This document shows positions 57,241 through 64,000 of a stretch of 64,000 nt of DNA, piece by piece. Both the position numbers and the translations under genes were made by a program. Origin of the DNA: Dittrichia graveolens (lineage: Eukaryota > Streptophyta > Magnoliopsida > Asterales > Asteraceae); contig JARJIL010000004.1 of NCBI GenBank assembly GCA_038502395.1, forward strand, positions 60,408,647 to 60,472,646, written 5' to 3'. Positions within the stretch are counted from its first letter, which is position 1, and the number at the start of each line of letters is the position of its first letter. The notes under the pieces were generated by a model that was given only the letters and a program-made list of their open reading frames with translations, was not told the origin of the DNA and searched no databases.

Positions 57241-58557
57241 TCATGTTGAAATTTCTACCCTCTTGCATAGAAGGGTCCTTTCTCTTTCGTCCACTTGCTG
57301 ACAAGGATCCCCACCTGCCTCAGCTCCTGACCCTGACTCCAATTCCTTGCTAACTTTAAAATCTCTTGCTCGATGATCTTCCTCAAAACAGATCCAACAT
57401 ACCTTTCGCGAGAAACGACATTCCTTCATTTCATGGCCAAACTGCCCACATGTCATACATCGCATAGTTTGAAGCGTACATGGTCCTGTATGGTGAGACT
57501 TACACTTCCCACACCGTGACAGACGTTGACTAGGTTCACCAAATGCAGATCTGTGTTTCAGGTTTCTTTTACTTTGGCTACCCCGCCCTCTTTGCTTTTC
57601 AACATTATATTGTTCTAATCGAAATTTCTGCTGAGATATCTCTTCTCGATTCGTTCTATCTCTAGCCTTCAAATCATATTCAGCCGACTTGGCTAATGTA
57701 AATGTCTGCGACAGTGTACTAGGCCATCTGGTAGTACTTCGATACTCTGGAAGCAAAGCTCCCACAAAGTGTTGTATCTTTGACGCTTCATAAGGTACCC
57801 ATTGCTTTACAAATCGCAATCTCTCGTTAAATTGTTTGATTACTTCATCCACAGTCATGTCTCTAGTCATACGCAACTCCATGAACTCTCTTTTGATACG
57901 AGCTATCTCGAAAGTATTGCAATACTGCTCACACAGTTTCTGCTGAAACTGATCCCAGGTCACACTATCTTGCTGTTGTTTAGAAAAATGCCCTGTAAGG
58001 GAATCCCACCAAACCATTGCATCTCCCTTAAGCATACGAGTCGCAAAACAAACTCTCAATTCATCCTCGCAATTGCATGCTTCAAAAGCCTTTACCATTT
58101 CTCGCAAGCAAATCAAAGTTATATTAGGGTCTGTACTTCCGTAATACTTTTAAGGCTTACAATCTATGAATTGCTTATAAGTGCATGGTGGTTTAGAGCC
58201 TGAATACGCAAAAGGATAATCTCCTTGTGTAGTTAAGGGATGAAAACTCGATGATTGTGCCACTAGTGATATAGGAGGAAACGGAATTGTAACTGGCACG
58301 GTTCTAGCTTGAGTTGTAATAGATGTAGGAATCTGAATTCGTTCATTCTGGATAATCCTCTCTCGTTCCATATTACTCATAGCATTTCTGAGTTCCCACA
58401 GTTCATTCTCCAACTTGGAAATATATTCCCTTTGATCCGTTCCAGATTCGAAACCTGGAGTACCAACCTGACCTGTTACATTCAAAACATCCACTGTTGT
58501 AGTTCCAGCCACTTCTTGGGTCACAGGGGTGTCAACAGGGCTATCTCTGTCAGCCAT
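57241..58557 (-). pseudogene. Gypsy gag of element K, unit 1
   Basis: This is a single frame of about 438 codons from ATG at 58557. The N-terminus is polar with a short coiled coil (YISKLENELWELRNAMSNME). An in-frame TAA lies at 58148-58150, just after FIDCKP. Then comes the gypsy retrotransposon Gag domain (RMLKGDAMVWWDSLTGHF; WDQFQQKLCEQYCNTFEIAR; VDEVIKQFNERLRFVKQW). After a basic region there is CGKCKSHHTGPC and the classic zinc knuckle CMTCGQFGHEMKEC. A third knuckle, CWICFEEDHRARDF, lacks its last cysteine. The frame ends at 57241, 28 bases from the LTR, with no protease. One stop makes it nearly intact; readthrough or recent death are both possible. Confidence 0.85.
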
Positions 58558-58732
58558 ATCTGTACAATCACATCATCTCACAAGCTCATTAGATAAACCG
58601 TTAGTACATAACATACTAACTGTCACACCACAATTCCAATTCACTTTAAATCCCCCCGAAGGAAAGTTTGACCCAACACCAGCTAAGATTTGGGAATGCA
58701 ACACTCTAGCCGTGCCTGCATCGCCAAACCTA
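58558..58732 (-). other. Short leader of K
   Basis: These 175 bases lie between primer-binding site and gag ATG on the minus strand. They are much shorter than the 1.8-kb leaders of the copia elements here. GGTGTTGGGTCAAACTTTCC and a CCTTCGGGGGGATTT run are visible. No ORF is convincing; the 79-codon frame over it crosses into the LTR. Confidence 0.55.
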
Positions 58733-58748
58733 GGCTCTGATACCAACT
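58733..58748 (-). other. Primer-binding site of K
   Basis: On the minus strand TTGGTATCAGAGCCTA follows the LTR end TTACA after two bases. It is the tRNA-Met type and proves that 58749-63193 acts as the 5' LTR of the unit to its left. Confidence 0.85.
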
Positions 58749-61700
58749 TGTAACACCGTAAAACCCAAGCCATTTTTTTTAAAACCCTGCGGAAGCATTC
58801 ACTTAATTTCATTTGACATAAACATCCACAAGGTACAAATTACTTTTACAAATCACAACATTCATTTGTGTTACAAAAGATTATAAAACGTGGCTCGTCT
58901 CTTCTCAAAATACAATATCAGAGTATTGGTCAAATTTCCCTTTCCACAACAAAGCTAAACAGCTACACACAAACACCTGCAAAAAGCAACCAACTGTGTG
59001 AGATTAGCACAAAGCTAAGTAAATGGAAGCTACAGATAAGCATACAACAATTTCAGTTCACAACTGAATCTCTAAACAACAATCACATCAATCAATCCGT
59101 CAATTCAACAATCTCTTCCATCCCGAGGACTGGCGGTTCTGCCGAACCTACAACCAAAGTTGGCCAAAGCAAAGGTTTACCGATAGCTCCCTGCCGATTG
59201 TCACAATGAAATTCCCCTCCGATACAACGCATGCATTAGGAGGACTACCACTACTCAACCAACCGCAAGCGAGCCCATCTCTTGCATCAGCAGCTGACCC
59301 CAACCAGCCCTTACACAGAAGTTGATCTTTACCAACCCGTTACACAGAGGTTGGTTCTCAAACAATCCAAGTTCACCTCCAATCACAATTACAATCAAAA
59401 CTCTATCACATATACATGGACGTGTAATTCTCATTTAAGAAATAGCAGACTTAACAGTCTATCATGGCATAACAATTAATCTATCTTCGCATAACGAACT
59501 TATCAGTCAATAATCTCATATTCGCATCAACAAGCAATCATTGCATTCAAACATTCCTTCAATTAGTCAATTCATAACGTTACCACCAAAACCACCCATG
59601 AGTAAACTTCCACTCACCTCAGTCCTCGTATCACGCGTGCTCAGTTGTCTAATATCACTAAGTCTGTGCTTTGCCTGAAAACACAGCAACAACCGAATCA
59701 GTCTTGAATATATAAATATATCTTTCCACATATATTTATATCTCATAATAATGTAAATAACTTGATTTAATCATATAATTAATAATCCAACTTATCCCAA
59801 ATGAAACAAAAACAAAACAAATAATTTTCTTGAAACAGGCCCTGTCGCGCCGCGACACCATCGGATTTCGAATTCCGGATTTTACAATTGGATTTAGGGC
59901 AACGGATTTAAGTGTCGGATTTAAGGTCGGATTTCAGGTTTACGGATTGCATGTATTGGATTTTGAGGCTTAGTTTGGTAACTTTCGGATTCTCACAAAA
60001 GCCGACTAAATTGTCGGATTTGATGAAGGTCGCGCTGCGACCCTCTTTTTAGCGCCGCGATCTTCCTTCTTCCAGATCGTCATCTTTCTTTTTCGGTTTT
60101 TTAGCCACCATAACCCAGATCATTCATTCCCAACATATAATTTCTCAATTTAACACACTTCTAACATACATGATACTTCATATTTCATTATAACAACCAT
60201 TTAGAACTACTTAAATCCATATGTAACATCAGAACAATTCAAAACCCATTTCTTCAAAACTCAACAATGGTGTTTCAAGTTCAAGATTATAAAAACATAA
60301 ATCAAACATAATCAGATAGTTTTAATCATATTAGAATCAACAATTCACCTTTATCTTGAATTATAACAACACAAATCTTCTCTTTAAGAAATCCAAGTTT
60401 TCTCCTTTTCTTTCTTGTTCTTCTTTTCCAGAGAGAAACACACGTACACACAATCCACTTTTCTTGCTTTCTTTTAATTAATAAAAAGCAAGTTTGATCA
60501 GATATATTCACACACACACACATGTGTATTACCTTCAGCAAATATGTGTCATCACCTTACACACCAACTCACATACACACATACATACATGACATCATAC
60601 ATACATAAATAACTCTTCTAGCATATACCACATGCCAATTAACCATCAATTAACTATTCAAATATCATAATACCATTTATTATGTCCAATTACTTTCAAA
60701 CAAATAATCTTTCTCAATCAATTAACTTAACATACATTCGAGGTATTTTCTATAACTCTCGTACCAAACTAAATCTTATTTAATCATAAATACATACGAT
60801 ATCAAATACTCGTTTAATCACGTAACAAATATATAAACATGTATAACTAAACACATTTCAATTTACCATTAGCCCGCCTACTACTAGGCCGAGTCTTTGG
60901 ATGTTACAAATCTTCCTTCCTTCAGAGGATTCCGTCCTCGGAATCCTATAATATATCTCAAATGGAAAACCCATTCTTCATATTCATTCATTTTAGTTTG
61001 TCAAATCCTTTATAACGCATATCCATATCCATCTTATTACCATTCACTAACATTCATTTCTACTCATGTTTGTCATCTAATACTCATCAGAGTTTAACAG
61101 CTCTTCAACTCAATCATTCCGCTCATAGACTCAAGAAACCTGTCTTTCAATGATTCTCTTTCATACTTACACAATTAAACAAAATCAAAACATCTCTTGA
61201 ATACTTTTTCACATCAATTTGTTTATCTAGATTAACAAATTCCACATATTATTCACTGTCTGTCATATAAAATATCCACACATCACTTTTCTCTTGTTTT
61301 TTTTAATATGTCAAACATTACCACTATATTCACATATCAACTCATCACTAATATCTTAACATACATCAGATAGTAACCTTATCACGTTTGTCTAAACAGT
61401 TTAATTATGAATTACGCGAATCATCAATATCCAATACGAAACACATGTTCATTCTTCTTTATCTACGCAACTCGTTCTACTCAACTATCTTAAAAAAATC
61501 AATTGTACTTCTCATTTTTCATCTCAATTCTTGTCGTACCTTCCAAAATTTAGTCAATTTCTTCAATTCTCATCTGAAATCTCTAAGTTATAATAACATC
61601 ATATCTTTAAATCATCTCATCAATATAATTCTTCTCAACAAATCATGTTCTACTGGTGCTAATAATATCAACACTTCTCACTAATCAGTCAATAATCACT

Positions 61701-63193
61701 TGTATTACACCAAATTTTCTTCTCATGTAGTAGTTTAGACATTAACCCATCGTATCTTGATATCACCATCACTCTGGTATCTCAAATTATCTCAACAGTT
61801 TATAAATTTCTGATAATCGACTCTATCTCATATACAATCATATCATATTTCCACGAAAATATATTTCATATGGCATAATACTATTTAGCCCTTCCAAGTG
61901 CATTGGCAATATAGTTTTGTAAGTCTTGTTCAAAATGAATTTCCAGTTCCAAGCAAAGGCACTTCCTAGCAAAGGCAATTCATACATATGATTCACAAAT
62001 CTTTATTCCATATGCTCAGGCCATTACATTTCTCTTCCCTCGTTGTCTCATGAATTCAATATGTCATTCTTCAAAGCACATACATCTTCAGTTCACGAGT
62101 ATCAACTATAATTATAACTGGCTCTTTCTCATATATCCTTGTAATTGGACACCATTTACATCTTTTATCCAAACGATTCTATTCATCTCAGACTTGCTCA
62201 ATCTGTAGCAATCCACTTCTTTCTTTTACTTGATAATATCAATCATCCATGTTATCAATTTCTAATAAGAGTAATTTCAATTCCATCCCTCGAATCAAGT
62301 ACGCGTCGACTCAAACAATCTCCAAGGTTATCGTCGTAAATTCTCTCGTATTTCCACATATATGGCAACAATTTATTTCTCCAATGTAATATCAAATTTC
62401 TCAATTACAATCGTTGATCCATTCTAACCATCTTATCTGCCATGTATCAAGTTCATTCATATATAAACATTCACTACTTATTTTAGTAATAAAATCAATT
62501 ACACATACCTTTCTTTATACTCAATTCATTCATGTGATTTATCACAAACGCATCTGCTGCAACTCCAAATCATTACTCTCATGAATCTTCGACTGTCACA
62601 AGATGTATACCCTTCCTCCACTTTCATAACATAGTATCTTTTATATCAATCCAACAAATGCAGTATCTCAACGAATCATCGATCTCCTCAAGTTCATTAA
62701 TCATTATCACAAATTATCTTCATTCGTTAACTTTACCCATAACTCATAATCTCAATTATATGTTTATTAACAACGTCTCTAGATCATCACAAAACCTTCC
62801 AAACTTCTTATCCACTTTCCTTCTTCTTTATGCGAACACCAACATATACATATAAGCATATAAACACATAACACAGAAGGCAAGATAACTCTTGCAACAC
62901 ATAACTTAGCATGCAATTTTAGAAATATACAAACATCTTTCTAGGGTATTTCATACCCAATTCACGTCAGTTCAAGTATCACTTACTTACTATCACAACA
63001 CTTACTGCCATATGCATCAAATTATTTCATGATTTAAAATATATATATCAACTATCTCTACTTCTCAAAGAATCATACTCTTTAGATGTAAGCAACCACA
63101 CTTAGCACACATAAGCATCATACATTCTCGTTTAACTCTAAAGATAATAAACATACGCAGAAATATAAAGGTTATCAATACGTACCCGTTACA
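58749..63193 (-). repeat. LTR2 of K (4445 bp)
   Basis: This longer copy of LTR1 is shared between the two tandem units. It retains about 0.88 kb (roughly 61270-62160) missing from LTR1. It carries the intact palindrome GTCGCGCCGCGAC near 59845 and GTCGCGCTGCGAC near 60030, where LTR1 shows C-to-T or G-to-A decay. By eye the right-hand kilobase is nearly identical to LTR1, while the left part differs by about 5 percent. No protein-coding content. Confidence 0.75.
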
Positions 63194-63221
63194 TCATCAG
63201 TAGTGGCAATATCATCAGCCA

Positions 63222-64000
63222 TCATGTTGAAATTTCTACCCTCTTGCATAGAAGGGTCCTTTCTCTTTCGTCCACTTGCTGACGAGGATCCCCACATGCC
63301 TCAGCTCCTGACCCTGACTATAATTCCTTGCTAACTTTAAAATCTCTTGCTCGATGATCTTCCTCAAAACAGATCCAACATACCTTTCGCGAGAAACGAC
63401 ATTCCTTCATTTCATGGCCAAACTGCCCACATGTCAGATATCGCATAGTCTGAAGCGTACATGGTCCTGTATGGTGAGACTTACACTTCCCACACCGTGA
63501 GAGACGTTGATTAGGTTCACCTAATGCAGATTTGTGTTTTAGGTTTCTTTTACTTTGGCTACCCTGCCCTCTTTGCTTTTCAACATTATATTGTTCCAAT
63601 CGAAATTTTTGCTGAGATGTCTCTTCTCGATTCGTTCTATCTCTAGCCTTCAAATCATTTTCAGCCGACTTGGCTAATGTAAATGCCTGCGACAGTGTAC
63701 TAGCCCATCTGGTAGTACTTCGATACTCTGGAAGCAAAGCTCCCACAAAGTGTTGTATCTTTGACGCTTCATCAGGTACCCATTGCTTTACAAATCGCAA
63801 TCTCTCGTTAAATTGTTTGATTACTTCATCCATAGTCATGTCTCTAGTCATACGCAACTCCATGAACTCTCTTTTGATACGAGCTATCTCGAAAGTATTG
63901 CAATACTGCTCACACAGTTTCTCCTGAAACTGATCCCAGGTCACATTATCTTGCTTTTGTTTAGAAAAATGCCCTGTTAGGGAATCCCACCAAACCATTG
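63222..64000 (-). pseudogene. Gypsy gag of element K, unit 2 (cut by window end)
   Basis: This is the second copy of the K Gag C-terminal two-thirds, running off the right edge. It contains MVWWDSLTGHFSKQKQDNVT, CGKCKSHHTGPC, and a knuckle reading YLTCGQFGHEMKEC, in which the first cysteine is replaced by tyrosine. A TAG/TAA-type stop after KVSKEL (63318-63320) cuts it 30 codons earlier than unit 1. The LTR follows immediately at 63193. Its lesions differ from those of unit 1, so each copy was inactivated separately. Confidence 0.8.

Larger units (their letters stand above)
53648..64000 (-). mobile_element. Element K: tandem LTR-gag-LTR-gag array, pol-less
   Basis: From right to left on the minus strand are: a second gag (from beyond the window to 63194), LTR2 (63193-58749), a primer-binding site, gag (58557-57241), and LTR1 (57212-53648). 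The internal domain between LTRs is only about 1.54 kb and encodes just Gag. Both units have gag followed directly by LTR at the same base, so absence of pol is a family property and not a single accident. It is inserted in the J integrase. Structurally it fits the described TR-GAG/LARD class of non-autonomous gypsy elements. Its right end lies outside the window. Confidence 0.75.

Overview
This is a nuclear window from a higher plant, built almost entirely of nested and broken LTR retrotransposons. Supporting signs are initiator-tRNA-Met primer-binding sites (TGGTATCAGAGCC), Ty1/copia and Ty3/gypsy polyproteins full of stops and frameshifts, MITEs, long AT microsatellites, and one intron-containing gene with a TATA box. 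The gag/pol flavour recalls Asteraceae genomes; that is an impression from memory, not a measurement. No rRNA, tRNA, CRISPR or bacterial-type gene was seen.

Layout, left to right. (1) 1-13936: copia element B (leader, gag, decayed pol, 3' LTR) is split in its gag by complete element A (846-8841; LTRs of 947 and 948 bp; target duplication GTTCC). (2) 13937-15034: AT-rich orphan LTR-like segment. (3) 15035-27505: copia element D of Tork/Angela type, the best-preserved pol of this family. Its integrase is split by complete element C (17342-25143; LTRs of 840 and 859 bp; target duplication AGAAC). C keeps an open gag but has a dead pol. (4) 27506-36259: Sirevirus-like copia element E with dissimilar ends. 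(5) 36267-38702: D', a second, internally deleted copy of the D 3' end with its LTR. (6) 38703-44417: gypsy element G (Tekay-like) with its 3' LTR, broken by H, a reverse-strand element end carrying an unrecognised ORF. (7) 44418-45330: a degraded copia remnant. (8) 45331-51537: the only non-LTR island. It holds a small secreted cysteine-rich peptide gene on the minus strand (46310-46886), inverted-repeat MITEs and Helitron-like termini. (9) 51538-53647: the 3' end of gypsy element J (minus). (10) 53648-64000: element K (minus), inserted in J. It is a tandem LTR-gag-LTR-gag array with very long LTRs (3.6 and 4.4 kb) and only gag between them.

How the parts relate: A, B, C, D and D' form one family sharing a reiterated 5' leader, a gag, and a roughly 0.8-kb 3' untranslated block. 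A, B and C have wrecked pol genes, while the LTRs of A and C differ by only about 3 percent by eye. They were therefore probably mobilised in trans by D-like partners. K is a second example of a gag-only, pol-less family. The cysteine-rich peptide gene is the only convincing host gene. All coordinates were read by eye; divergences are approximate counts.
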